DNA of 64,000 bases from positions 37,540,458-37,604,457 of the forward strand of contig NC_088300.1 of NCBI RefSeq assembly GCF_032854445.1, in the 5' to 3' direction. The DNA comes from Liolophura sinensis. Its lineage: Eukaryota > Mollusca > Polyplacophora > Chitonida > Chitonidae. A program made the position numbers and the translations under genes. Positions 22,331 through 33,875 of the stretch are shown piece by piece (position 1 is the stretch's first letter; every line of letters starts with the position of its first letter). The notes beneath the pieces are model-generated. The model ran no database searches, was not told where the DNA came from, and was given only the letters and a program-made list of their open reading frames with translations.

Positions 22331-24478
22331 GGAAGGGTTGTTACAATCAATTTTTAAAAGTGGGTCTATTTGGACTATGTACACTGTAACTCATAATTGA
22401 AGGAATTCAGATGAAAGCAGCTGATGTGACTTCGCACACATGAGCATACCAGTCTTTGAGGGAGGTGTCTGTGGGAAGTTGAGATTAAACATGAATGAAT
22501 TTGCCAGCTGTCCTTCGTGCTGGGTTACCTGTTAACTGACAAGTTTCGTGACATTCTGTGAAAAATGGATGAGTTAATCCAGTAGCTTAAGTTTTGTTTT
22601 GCTGGTGTTAATTACAGGCCAGACACAGATTAATTTTACATAGCTGTATTGGTCCATTACTTAGGGGTTTACCTGTAGTGAGTGGTTAGCCAGAAGTCAG
22701 GGGCACTTGGTCAGCTACTCACACGTGATCAAGACATTTAACCCCCACAGGGTTAAGACATTATATACAAATGAGATTTGTTCATATCATAGAATACTCT
22801 TGTCAGTCTGCCCATCTGCTTCTTCATGAACTGTTACTTTTTCATTACCGCAAAAATTTATATCACCAGAGCTGAAACTTGTGAAAAAGGATTGCTTCAG
22901 ATTTTCCCTACCATTTTTTGTGATGTACTGTTTTTTTTTACAAGGATACTGTATTTGAAGAAGGACCCCACTTAAATAAAAGTTTGAAATTCTAAGAACA
23001 ATCCTGTAAATATCAAAAAAAAAAATGTTTGTCCTTCTCTGGCTGACTCATTTTGTTTCCAGTCTGCTCAAATCCACCTCATTCATGATGTTAACAGGAC
23101 GATTGTCCTGTATATGGTGTAGAGAAATGGTCAGCCATACCTCTTACTGTCAGTTTGCTTAATTTATTTATTTATTTATCTGATTGTTGGTGAATGTCAT
23201 ACACAAATTTTTTTTTGACTTATATAATGGTGGTCAGTTTTTTGGGTAAAAAAAGCAAACTGGAGTACCCGGGATAAATTACTGACCTCTAGCAAGTTAC
23301 TAACAAACTTTTCTATGTGATGTAGAGATATGCACTCCTTATTGGTCAAGACAAGTGATCTTAAACAAATGTTCTTAAACAAATGTTGGTGCACGAACTG
23401 TCACACAGTTTTGAAGAGTTTTAATTTTAATATTTGCCTCATGGATGTATCTATCAAGACCCAGTGATGTGCTTTATTCTCTTGGGAATTATGCGCATTA
23501 AAGTGCTGCTCAGGGTCCAGTTTCAGGAAGTTTTCTTAACGTTATGAGCTTGCAACTACCATGACAATGTAATGCCTACAGCACTGGTTGCCGCGGTAGT
23601 TAAGTGAAGAGTTCTTCATGAAACCGGGCCCAGGTATTTTTTCAAAACAAAATCAAAAAATCTTTGATCAGGCCTATGTATTCAGTTCACATTTTTGTCG
23701 TTTTCTGTTGTGAGGTTAAGTTGAAAACAAAATACAGAACTGTGAGAAATAAGATTTGGATATGTTGTATGAATGCATCTGATCCAGAAATGTTTAAAAG
23801 AAAAGACATCACTAGACCAAATTCATATATATGTGTGGGTAAAGAGTCACATTTAAAGTTCAAAAGCCAGCACTTTTAATTTTTGTGATGTAGGATAGCT
23901 GAAGTATCGCAGCTCAAAGTAAGCAAAATTGGCCACGCTGGGGAAATCAAAGAGGCTGCCATGCTCTCAGTTTTAACCAGTAAAGTGGGAGATATTTTTA
24001 CAACATGAAATTAGGCATCTGTTCCACTGTGACATCACCTAACCCCAGTTCACCATTTTACCATGGAGAAGTATTGTTAAATCAGCTGTTTTTCTTTTGA
24101 CTACGAGACAATTGTGATATACTTTAAAGCCATTTTCAATGAGAAAGTGGTTATTGAATGCGTCTGGTGTTATTCCCCAAGACCTCAGACCAGGAGGCCG
24201 CAATGCATGGCACAATGTGTGGCCTTCGGTTGTATAATAAGGGGGACCGTACTCTGCACAACAAGGGAGAAATCAAAAAGTTCCGAAAATGTTCCTTTAA
24301 TACTGAATTTACTCTAATAGCGTAGGATACAGATGATGTGACATCGTGTGTCCAGTTTCTCTAAAATGGCGATTTATAGAGTTACCTAGCATATGATAGA
24401 AAATATGCCTATGCCCATTCAGGCCTGTATGGACCCAAAACATTGGTTTTATTTTTGTCTTTTCTTTTAAATTTGCAG
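22331..24478. other. Unassigned sequence
   Basis: Includes a short (tttatt)n / tgattgttggtg phrase near 23160 that may be a relic of a minus-strand SINE tail. The rest is unique, with no supported gene. Confidence 0.45.
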
Positions 24479-24645
24479 ATAGGAAGCAGACTAAATTTGG
24501 GAGTAAGGTCCAAGAAAATGTTTATTGTCTTAACAGCCTTAAGACTATCTGTTACAAGGACTATCACAATAACCTGAAGGATTCCTCTCTGAGGCTCATT
24601 GACCTCAAAATATGTTTCACTGTGTATATGAACAAATTGTCCTGA
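24479..24645 (+). CDS. Candidate terminal exon or microexon, phase 1 start
   Basis: Acceptor tcttttaaatttgcag after a T-rich tract. If entered in phase 1 the frame runs 54 codons to a TGA at 24643-24645, starting RKQTKFGSKV, with scattered Cys and Lys. Alternatively the donor ggga|gtaagg after 24502 would make a 24-nt symmetric microexon. A G left over from the 18295-18327 candidate would complete an aspartate codon at this junction. No domain recognised; no clear poly(A) signal nearby. Confidence 0.25.
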
Positions 24646-26159
24646 AAAACACAGTATGTTCCTTGTTCTCCGTGATAGGCCTTAAATACATGAATATGTC
24701 CCAATTACATGTAAGTCACCTGACCAGATCTTAGGGGTATTTTCAAACTATATTACAGTCAAACTATATTCATTATCAGTAAACGTATGATGAAAGTTGA
24801 TAGTTGGGCGATAGTCTGCACAATGCCGTGAAAGCCAGCATACATTAGAAAATATTACGTGATTTATGTAATAATCTTAAAATTGACTTTTCTAAACATC
24901 AAAATAATTGCCACTTCTGAGTGTGACGTAGCAGACTGTCAGTGTTATCAGGTACAAAGTCCTTTAAATTTGTCCATGAGGGTATTGATATTATGTAAAT
25001 GCATTGCATTCAACTGAATTCAGCGCTGATTCAGAATTCCATTCTGGCTGCGTAGTAATTTTCGAATCATTATATGTACAAGTGCCTGCTCATACAAGAA
25101 TATATGAGTGTAGCGCATGTATTATGTTGTAATTGCCCGACTGCCCTTCCTTTCCTACGAGACATTGTATAAGCGATTCTGTGTGTCGAACACTTGACAG
25201 TTTTCTATATAGTCATTAAAAGTTGTGCCAGGTTCACCTCTTAACACTGCTTGTTATGTCAAGGTATATGGCCTAATTAATGTGCAGCAAATAATCAAAT
25301 CCTAATCAACAATTTGAAGAGTAATTACCCATGTGAATTATTTAAGTGAAGTTTCATGCTTTATCACAAAGTGGCCTCTCCTAGTGTCTAAAATCAATTG
25401 AAATGATCAAGATTCGTATTATTAATGTTTTAATTAAAACGCGATCAATACGTTCACAGTGGCTACATTCAGATACTATGAAGTTTAAGCTCTATTTTTT
25501 CATAAAAAAAAATGTTCGATGAATGTTACATGAATAGATAGGTACGACGTTCTATTTTGATGTGTGGACAGGTGTTGTATAATTTATTTAAATTAAATCT
25601 GATTAAGAGCAGGTTTGCAAAGTTGGACTATAAACTGCATGACTATGGATTATTTCCTTTCAAAGTGAATTCGCTACAATTATCTGATTTACCAGCTACT
25701 TGTCTGTCTCTCACATTTAGTAGTCAGTCATTATATTATCTTTTAATTAGTTTCACTACAGGTGTCTTTGATCTTATTTTCTTTGAATTTATATCTGCAT
25801 GCTTCAGGGTCATTACTGATGATTTTGTTTAAATATGACATCACAAGACCGCTTTGGGTCTCCACCTTCAATCAGCTGACACTTCCTTATTTATGATTTG
25901 TCTGTATACTTACATGTATTATCAAGTGGCCTTGCCTCTGCACATGCTGAATTTTTAAGGGGATGACAAGGCAATGTTTGTTTGTTCTAGATAAGTATGT
26001 AAGCTTTTTTTTGTGTTGGTGGGGGTGGTGGTGGGGGGGGGGGGGGGGTACCCTCATACCCTTATGTATTCTTGACTATCATCTAAAACACAAATAAAGT
26101 AACAAGGGGCTTCATTCATCAATTTTGCGGATGGCACTTGCCCCCACTGCAGAAATTAT
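24646..26159. other. Unassigned sequence with a poly-G run
   Basis: Has a G tract of about 17 at 26032-26048 and a 91-codon ORF at 25557-25832 rich in Leu and Phe without a recognised motif. Otherwise unique AT-rich DNA. Confidence 0.45.
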
Positions 26160-26385
26160 GTTATTTATTTATTTATTTGATTGGTGTTTTACACCGGCAG
26201 AAAGTATGGAAGTGTGTCCTGTATGGATTTCTTGCTGATTACTTTAAGTATGTTGTACTTTCACATGGCCTGTCAGCAACCTGCGGATGGTCGTGGGTTT
26301 CTCCCGGGCTATGCCAGTTTCCACCCACCATAATGCTGGCCGCCGTCGTATAAGTGAAATATTCTTGAGTACGGCGTTGTAAGTT
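26160..26385. mobile_element. Two family A SINE fragments in inverted orientation
   Basis: At 26160-26200 there is a minus-strand tail (tttatttgattggtgtttta). At 26265-26380 there is a plus-strand 3' half (cagcaacctgcggatggtcg to attcttgagtacggcg) lacking its normal A-rich tail and running into an AT microsatellite. Confidence 0.85.
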
Positions 26386-26389
26386 TTGT

Positions 26390-26391
<2 letters not shown>

Positions 26392-26428
<37 letters not shown>
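26392..26428. repeat. (AT)n microsatellite
   Basis: About 37 bp of alternating AT where the SINE tail would be expected. Confidence 0.95.
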
Positions 26429-26432
<4 letters not shown>

Positions 26433-26837
26433 CATATAAACTCGATGAATATGATGAATTTACTAAGTATACCAGTATTTTATTATTTCATTTATACCAT
26501 AACAACATTTTTCGGCTCTCCTATACAGAGTACAGTATAAGCATGCAAGCTCCATGGATATGGTGAAAGCAAGTACAAAGTCAATATCATTTTGAACATT
26601 TGATGTTTTATTTATTTCATCACAATAACAACATATTCTGACTCTCCTATACACGGTACAGTGGGAACTCGCATCATATCCGGAGCATTAGCATCGGCAA
26701 CTTACAGAGCAGATGATAGGGATATTTCTCGCAGTAGGAATCTTATCTTTGAAGAAGGAATTTCTAACATTCAGAGAAGGGGATTTTAATAACTTTGAAC
26801 CCAATTTTAATACTGGCCCATTTTTTGGTGGTTGGTC
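26429..26837. repeat. Direct duplication of about 50 bp
   Basis: The block aacaacattttt..ggctctcctatac..gtacagt at about 26500-26535 is repeated at about 26626-26662 (aacaacatattctgactc, then ctcctatacacggtacagt). The surrounding DNA is unassigned. Confidence 0.6.
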
Positions 26838-26975
26838 AGTGTAAAGGTAAATGTTACTGAGGTCAGATTTTTGCATACACAGAATGCACACAACAACAAG
26901 GGGGATGTCCCATCACTGATCACAGTAGGAGTGGTATCAAATAATTACAAAATGCACGACTTCGTCATTAATATA
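26838..26975 (+). repeat. Dispersed repeat family E, copy 3
   Basis: One module: ggtaaatgttactgaggtc, tttttgcatacacagaatgc, aacaacaagggggatgtccc and aaataattacaaaatgcacg. Same order as the other copies. Confidence 0.6.
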
Positions 26976-28024
26976 TATATGTACATGTAAATGATGATAC
27001 AAGAGGGATAATCCTTCCTTGATGCAATTGAACTTTTTACGGTGTATTATTCAGGGTTACAGCAAATGTTGTGGATAAAATGTTGAAACGTATTTTATGC
27101 ACTGCGCTTTCAAGTGTTCCCTACAGGCAAGCTTTACATTGTGTAGTTAACAGAGGAGGTGTAGGCTGTCTGAACATTTTGATTTATTTGACCAAAACTC
27201 TTTTTTTTTTTAGCAAGCTAATATCTGATTGGAAAGTGCATATTGGGTCACATGACATACCATGGATAGACATAGCATGATTTATGCAGGCATCCAGCTT
27301 ATAGAAGAAATGTGCAGAGTTTAATTAAGGTGGATAGGCTTACACCATTAATGACCTGAAAGCAATGTGATTTTCCTGAAAACCTTTGTGTCACTAGTAG
27401 TATATTTGGGATTTTTCTTTAGTTGGGTGATAATGGCATTGTTGTTCTTTATCCAGCTGCCTAAAGCATTGATTTGTGACAGTTATCCGTGACCATGGGA
27501 TTGTGTCAGGCAGAACTTATCCATGACATACTGTCTGCATGGAAAAACCAATACACATGTGACACTAGCAGAAGTTTTTAGTAACATGATGGGAATATTT
27601 TCCCGGGGAACTTTTTTTTTCCCTAATTGGTCTAGAGCAAGTTTTATTGTGTTTTAAACAGGGCAGGGCATAATTTCTAATTTGCTGCTCATTAAAGTGA
27701 CATAATTCGGTATTATCTGAATTATACTCAACAATGGCAGAGAATTATGTAAGTAATAAACTTAATATGAGTCATTGTATTAGGTCTTTTTCTGGTTTTA
27801 TCTATGGAAGCAATGGCATTCAATGCATTTTTTTTTACACGTCCTGGATTGACTCCTGTTGTGTAGGACAATTCTATTCATCCTTTATGAGATATGTCTA
27901 ATAATCATGCAGTGTGGGCTTCACATAAAAAACAAAATTATGAATTCAGTAAGAGAAACTTGTCACCTGGCACAGTACCATGGATATCTTGTATTCTGAT
28001 GCTTAATGAAAATGCATATTTATC
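26976..28024. other. Unassigned AT-rich sequence
   Basis: No supported gene. Several poly-T runs. Confidence 0.5.
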
Positions 28025-28320
28025 AATTTCAGGGTCACACATACATAACCTTTTGTGTACCAGTGTGATTCCAGGGTCACACATATATAACCTTTTGTGT
28101 GCCAGTATGATTTCAGGGTCACACATGCATAACCTTTTGTGTACCAGTATGGTTTCAGGGTAACACATACATAACCTTTTGTGTACCAGTGTGGTTTCAG
28201 GGTTACACATACATAACCTTTTTATGTACCAGTATGGTTTCAGGGTTACACATACATAACCTTTTGTGTACCAGTATGGTTTCAGGGTTACACATACATA
28301 ACCTTTTGTGTACCAGTATA
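28025..28320. repeat. 42-bp minisatellite, 7 copies
   Basis: The unit contains acacatacataaccttttgt and gtaccagtatggtttcaggg. Since 42 is a multiple of three, frames stay open on both strands (14-residue repeats), which is not evidence of a gene. Confidence 0.95.
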
Positions 28321-28594
28321 ATACAGTTATTAACTAGAATTCAACATCTGGACAACAAGAATAGCAAAAAGGTCCAGTATCTTATTAGGAAACTGTAGAT
28401 ACACTGTCTGCAGCTATTTAATGAGTATACATGATAACTATGCATACATGTACAAGAGTACATTCATTTTCAGTAGTTTTCAGAAAGTTTAAGGACATGT
28501 GTGCAAAATTCCATTGTTTAGGATCACTACATGTATATACATGGAGATAAATCTTAAATACAAACAGTGATAAAACTAGTTGATTTATATTATG
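28321..28594. other. Unassigned spacer between two arrays
   Basis: Unique AT-rich DNA. Confidence 0.5.
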
Positions 28595-28990
28595 CAGATT
28601 TACTGGTGATTATGCTTGCCTGGCAGCTACTTATAGTATATATTCAGATTTACTGGTGATTATGCTTGCCTGGCAGCTGCATATAGTATATATTCAGATT
28701 TACTGGTGATTATGCTTGCATGGCAGCTACTTATAGCATATATTCAGATTTACTGGTGATTATGCTTGCCTGGCAGCTGCATATAGTATATATTCAGATT
28801 TACTGGTGATTATGCTTGCGTGGCAGCTACATATAGTATATATTCAGATTTACTGGTGATTATGCTTGCCTGGCAGCTGCATATAGTATATATTCAGATT
28901 TACTGGTGATTATGCTTGCGTGGCAGCTACATATAGTATATATTCAGATTTACTGGTGATTATGCTTGCCTGGCAGCTACTTATAGTGTG
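28595..28990. repeat. 50-bp minisatellite, 8 copies, alternating variants
   Basis: The unit contains cagatttactggtgattatg and cttgcctggcagct. Copies alternate largely between an acttatag/acatatag and a gcatatag type, implying expansion as 100-bp dimers. Confidence 0.95.
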
Positions 28991-29010
28991 TAATCCGATT
29001 TATACAAGTA

Positions 29011-29246
29011 TTTATTTATTTATTTATTTGATTAATGTTGTAAGCCATTTTCAAGAATATTTCACTTATACTACGGCAGCCAGCATTATCATGGGAGGAA
29101 ACTGGGCCCAGGCAAACCCATGGGTATCCACATGCTGCTGGCAGACCTATCCATGTACAGCCAGAGGGCAAGCCAGCACGAGTTGGACTTGAACTCCCAG
29201 CGACCGCATTGGTGAGAGGTTCCTGGATTATTGCACTGGGCTCATT
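29011..29246 (-). mobile_element. SINE family A, minus strand, with target duplication
   Basis: Reads tail to head: (attt)n, gattaatgttgtaagcc, tcaagaatatttcactta, the ccagcattat block, then gagttggacttgaactccca (B box in reverse) and part of the tRNA head. Flanked by 14-bp repeats gatttatacaagta (28997-29010) and gatttatatgagta (29247-29260), with two mismatches. Confidence 0.93.
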
Positions 29247-29557
29247 GATTTATATGAGTATGTTGTCGTTGTCATAAGGTTAAAAACTTGTTAAGCATGA
29301 CATATGACCTTAAGCATACATATATATACATATATACAAGTAAGCTGAAGGACAATTGTTATTTCATGTTAAGTCACTAAGCTTAACCAAGAGAAGATTT
29401 CTGTCCTTTACAAACAATACTTGGTTTGAATAGGACTGTGGATGGCGCATTTATGAGTTAAAGGGAAATTATACCAATACGTCCTCAACTGATATCCACT
29501 TTGCATAAATACCCAAATAAAACTGATTGCAGTTGTATAAGTGAAGGTGAAAGCGCA

Positions 29558-30165
29558 GGATGGTCCAGTTGTATGTTCTAGGATGGTCCAGTTGTACATG
29601 TCTGTGGCAGGATGGTCCAGTTGTCTGTGTGGCAGGATGGTCCGGTTGTCTGTGTGGCAGGATGGTCCAGTTGTCTGTGTTAGGATGGTCTGTTTGTATG
29701 TGGGGCAAGATGGTCCAGTTGTATGTGACAAGATGGTCTAGTTGTACATGTCTGTGGCAGGATAGTCCAATTGTACATGTCTGTGGCAGGATGGTCCAGT
29801 TGTCTGTGTGGCAGGATGGTCCAGTTGTATGTGGCAGGATGGTGTAGTTGTATGTGCCAAGATGGTCCAGTTGTCTGTGTTAGGATGGTCTAGTGGTTTC
29901 TAGTAGGATCTTCCAGTTGTTGTAACAGGATTGCCCACCCCTATGCTGCAGGATGACCCAGTTGTTTGAGACAGGAAGTTTCAGTTGTTTGTAACAGGAT
30001 TGCCCATCTCTATGCTGCAGGATGACCCAGTTATTTGAGACAGGAAGGTTCAGTTGTTTGTAACCGGATCGTCCAGTTGTTTGTGACAGGATGACCCAGT
30101 TGTTTGTGACAGGAAGGTCCAGTTGTATGTTGCAGAATGATCTAGTTGTTGGTGACCCAGCAACT
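29558..30165. repeat. Minisatellite built on caggatggtccagttgt
   Basis: Units of about 23-29 bp, depending on whether the spacer is tatgtgg, ctgtgtgg or acatgtctgtgg. After about 29890 the units diverge (gatgacccagttgtttg). The same unit forms a separate array at 31080-31300. Confidence 0.93.
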
Positions 30166-30529
30166 GTATGGTGGACCTGTTTATAGATCGCCACTGGTTC
30201 ACTGCCAGTTCTTACTTCATGAAATGCGTCAGACAATTAGCAATTAGCGTACCATTCCCTATTTGACACTTACAACGTCCGGTATCAGTATGAACTTTAC
30301 ATACATTGATTTTATTTTATTTGCCATAAAATAAATGTTATGTTTTTGCTGTCGAGTCTAGAGCAAGAAGTTGGTTCATAATTTGTGCACTTTTCTGTCA
30401 TATATGGATGAAAGCATTAAATTGTGGCAGCAATCCGCATGTGGATCTTTTGAAGTAAACTGCAGAGATATAGGAGAGAAATGCCTTTATTGTGCCTTTC
30501 TCTATAGTGATTGAGGGAATTTGTACATT
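30166..30529. other. Unassigned spacer
   Basis: Unique sequence between two arrays, nothing supported. Confidence 0.5.
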
Positions 30530-30860
30530 TTACTTGGGCAGAGGTGAGTACTCATTTTGCTTGGGTGGAGGTGAGTAATCATTTTTCTTGGGCAGAGGTG
30601 AGTACGCAGAGGTGAGTACTCATTTTTCTTGGGCAGAGGTGAGTACTCATTTTTCTTGGGCAGAGGTGATTACTCATTTTTCTTGGGCAGAGGTGAGTAC
30701 TCATTTTTCTTGGGCAGAGGTGAGTACTCATGTTACTTGGGCAGAGGTCAGTACTCATTTTGCTTGGGTGGAGGTGAGTACTCATTTTTCTTGGGCAGAG
30801 GTGAGTACTCATTTTTCTTGGGCAGAGGTGAGTGATCGTTTCACTTGGGCGGAGTTTTGT
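30530..30860. repeat. 27-bp minisatellite containing splice-like motifs
   Basis: About 11 units of catttttcttgggcag, ag, gtgagtact. Each unit joins a pyrimidine tract plus CAG to a near-perfect GTGAGT donor. Frames stay open on both strands because 27 is a multiple of three. Confidence 0.95.
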
Positions 30861-31079
30861 ACTCACCTTTTATATTTGTTGCTATTATACATTAGATTTT
30901 AACATGAACTGTCATGGAACCTATTCTTTCCTGGCTTGGTAATCAGCATACCAAGGAATAGGCCAAGTACTGGTTGGTTCATGCAAAGTTACATGCACAA
31001 TACAGTATACTCCAACATCAGGATTGGTCAGTCTTCAGCATGGAATTACAGTGAGGCATCACTATAAATGTCAGCAGTG

Positions 31080-31300
31080 TTGCAGGATGGTCCAGTTGTA
31101 CATGTCTGTGGCAGGATGGTCCAGTTGTCTGCGTGGCAGGATGGTCCAGTTGTCTGTGACAAGATGGTCTAGTTATATGTTGCAGGATGGTCCAGTTGTA
31201 CATGTCTGTGGCAGGATGGTCCAGTTGTATGTGGCAGGATGGTCTAGTTGTATGTGCCAAGATGGTCCAGTTGTCTGTGTTAGGATGGTCTAGTTGTTTC
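31080..31300. repeat. Second array of the caggatggtccagttgt minisatellite
   Basis: Eight or nine units with the same spacer variants as 29558-29890, including acatgtctgtggcaggatgg. It ends with the same phrase, ctgtgttaggatggtctagt, found near 29872-29892. Confidence 0.93.
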
Positions 31301-31699
31301 AAGAAGACAGCTTCATGAAGTCAGCCAAATATTGTAGACATTAGTGCAACACTTTAGGCTTTTACCTTTTCAGTTACAAATAACAATTCATATTTACAGA
31401 CTTTTCTTTCACTTTAAGTAATATTGCTCACAAAATTAAAGACAAAATTGTCAATTCCCCAATGTGAAATCTAAAAACAGGTAAAAAATAGGTTTTTGTT
31501 TTCTTTTACTTTAAATAAGTTATATTGCTCACAGAAAAGACAAAAATTTCAATTCACCAATGTAAACAAAAACATATATGTACATGTATGAATTCATTTC
31601 AATGAATTGAGTTTGTAATTTGTCAAGAATTCAAACATTTTACTGCCTTTTATTCAGAGTAGAAAACAAACCAGTAGGTAAATATGCTTTTTTTCATTG
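31301..31699. other. Unassigned AT-rich sequence
   Basis: A loose two-copy repeat near 31405 and 31501 (cttttactttaa / tatattgctcaca). No supported gene. Confidence 0.5.
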
Positions 31700-32235
31700 T
31701 AAGAAGGTACACCAGTGCCAGTAGGCAAGACAGTGGCAGGGGGCTAAAATAAAAGGCTACATATTTCTTGGCTTACTAAAACCAGAAAGTCAAACTGTTA
31801 AAAGGAAATAGATTATGAAATTTTTTCGTTTAAATTTCATTATAAAATGGTACACCAGTGCCAGTAGCCAAGGCATTGGCAGATGGCTAAAATAACAGCT
31901 ACATCTTTCTTGGCTTACTAAAACCAGAAAGTCAAACTGTTAAAAGGAAATAGATTATGACATTTTTTCGTTTAAATTTCATTGTAAAACGGTACACCAG
32001 TGCCAGTAGGCAAGACATTGGCAGATGGCTAAAATAACAGCTTCTGGCTTACTAAGACCAGAAAGTCAAACTGATAAAAGTAGATAGATTATGAAAATTG
32101 TTCATTTAAATTTTATTGTAAAACGGTACACCAGTGCCAGTAGGCAAGACATTGGCAGATGGCTAAAATAACAGCTACATTTTTCTTGGCTTACTAAAAC
32201 CATAAAGTCAAACTGTTAAAAGGAAATAGATCATG
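31700..32235. repeat. About 142-bp tandem repeat, 4 copies
   Basis: The phrase ggtacaccagtgccagtagg (one copy has agc) starts near 31705, 31849, 31991 and 32125, giving periods of 144, 142 and 134. Each unit also has ttcttggcttactaaaacca and gtcaaactgttaaaagg. The right end overlaps the end of the minus-strand candidate exon. Confidence 0.94.
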
Positions 32236-32673
32236 TAACTTTTTATTCGTGTTCAGCTTGGAGATGATTAGAGCGAAAGGAATGAAGTCAGAGTTGGGGA
32301 TGAATACTTTATAGGTGTTGTCTGAGGTTACCTGAATAGTGGTGTTGAAGGATCTATACACAGACCCCCTGGAGACAACACTGACTGTGAGCATTTGTCC
32401 GCTGAGTTGAGGTTTAATCTTGCACGCATCTGAGGCATGCTTGAGAAATGGTATGGGAGAGTTCTTGTCTAACCCTTTGACTGGATAGAGGCGGCCAGAG
32501 TTCAACTGTGTATATGTGTACCTCACACATCTGCTGTTTTTGTTTTTACAATTAATCTTCAATCTGATCACAATGCTGGGTGTATTTAGTGTAACTGTCA
32601 CAATACTGTATGATTGTGGAGCATTCCAGACTTGACTCTTGATGTAGGCCAACATGTGCTCCACCAAGTACAG
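32194..32673 (-). CDS. Candidate coding exon of an unrecognised protein
   Basis: The most gene-like open frame in the window outside repeats: 160 residues from a possible acceptor (aaactcaccag|ctgtac) to a TAG at 32194-32196. The frame is open to 32727 upstream, where a stop sits, and has no good initiator ATG at its start (first Met at 32653), so it would be an internal or last exon. The product alternates short hydrophobic beta-like stretches (SYSIVTVTLN, QMLTVSVVSRG, TYKVFIPNSDF) with polar turns and holds at least three cysteines and one NTT sequon, suggesting an extracellular beta-rich domain. About the last 15 residues lie in the adjacent 142-bp repeat, so the natural end may have been lost. 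An upstream donor at about 32732 (acaag|gtaagg) would leave only a 59-bp intron. No family recognised. It could also be a decayed exon. Confidence 0.42.
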   Translation of the reverse strand: MYLVEHMLAYIKSQVWNAPQSYSIVTVTLNTPSIVIRLKINCKNKNSRCVRYTYTQLNSGRLYPVKGLDKNSPIPFLKHASDACKIKPQLSGQMLTVSVVSRGSVYRSFNTTIQVTSDNTYKVFIPNSDFIPFALIISKLNTNKKLHDLFPFNSLTLWF

Positions 32674-32737
32674 CTGGTGAGTTTTACATTGCGGAATTAG
32701 GAAATCATTTGGACCATTTGTGCTCCCTTACCTTGTG

Positions 32738-33060
32738 TCTGCTTGTAACTGTTTGACCCCAGGGGGACATAATTTTAGTGCTAACTCACTGGACCAGCTT
32801 GTGTCTGCTTGTAGCAGGCTGACCACAGTGGGGGACAGAATTATAGTGCTGGCTCACTGGACTAGTGTCTGTTTGCTCGTAGCTGTCTGACCACAGTGGG
32901 AACAGAATTTTAGTGCTAACTCACTGGACCAGCTTGTGTCTGCTTGTAGCAGGCTGACCCCACTGGAGACAGAATTATAGTGCTGACTCACTGGAACACT
33001 GTGTGTCTGCTCGTAGCTGTCTGACCCCAGGGGGACAGAATTATAGAGCTGCCTCACTAA
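32738..33060. repeat. About 60-bp minisatellite, 5 copies
   Basis: Units contain tgtctgcttgtag, ctgtctgacc or caggctgacc, ggggacagaattatagtg and ctcactgga. Two alternating unit types give a 120-bp dimer. Confidence 0.9.
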
Positions 33061-33744
33061 TCCCTCCTGTGCTACATTACAGTGTAGGGGCAGAGTTATC
33101 TATAAACAAACCATGATGTGTGCAAGCTAGGTGTTGTTATCAGCATCAAAACAATTTTGTAGCTTATTTTCACATGTATCTGTTTATGGAATCCTTTGTG
33201 AAGCATTGGCACGTGTACTATATTCAGTACTACACCTGTCCAAAATAGTGGATTATTGAATTAAGACACTGATGTTATCAGTCTTTTTACACACATGAAG
33301 CTTTTACACAAAACATGGCTTGCTTACCTCACCATGGGCTAACACAGGCAGATAAGAAAGGGGAAACTCTTAAGCTTCAGTGTACTCATTGAGCTTTGAC
33401 AGCTATTCCGCAGAACACGAAGTTTTTAATAGTCACCTGATAACTTGCAGGTGTGAACAATTGATTTAGGTAGAGATCAGTTGTTGATTTGTCTCGGGCT
33501 ATAATATAAAAAAGAAATAGTCTCTGATCATTGTTGAGAATAATGTGTGAATTGCATGTGGTTGATCTGGAGCTTTATGAATGCCCTGTGATCACAAAAA
33601 TGAGAGTTGAGTATGTAAAAATGCACTTTCAGGAGCATGTTAAAAAGGTACACAATACTTTTGATGCCGAGACTTAAGTTTTTGTGATAAGAAATAAATA
33701 AAACTTTACGAGAACTATATGGTGGATGAATAAATAAGTAAGAT
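33061..33744. other. Unassigned sequence
   Basis: Unique. A minus-strand acceptor and donor enclose only 11 nt at 33328-33338, which is not supported as an exon. Confidence 0.45.
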
Positions 33745-33875
33745 TAACCAGCATTTTGGTGAGAGGAAACTGGATCAGAAACCCACGACCATCCGCAGGT
33801 TGTTGGCCGACCTTACAAGAGTTTGTACAAGAGGAGAGGAAGCCAGCATGAGCTGGACTTGAACTCTGCCCAGTG
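33745..33875 (-). mobile_element. SINE family A fragment, minus strand, diverged
   Basis: Retains gaaacccacgaccatccgca, ggaagccagcatgagctgga and cttgaactc in reverse order of a plus copy. The tail side is degraded (ataaataagtaag). Confidence 0.8.

Noticed and set aside
21911-22389. Proline/glycine-rich ORFs on both strands (157 and 92 codons)
   Set aside because: Composition artefacts of the purine-rich array.
33328-33338. 11-nt minus-strand microexon containing ATG between good splice sites
   Set aside because: Too short to distinguish from chance, with no phase partner identified.
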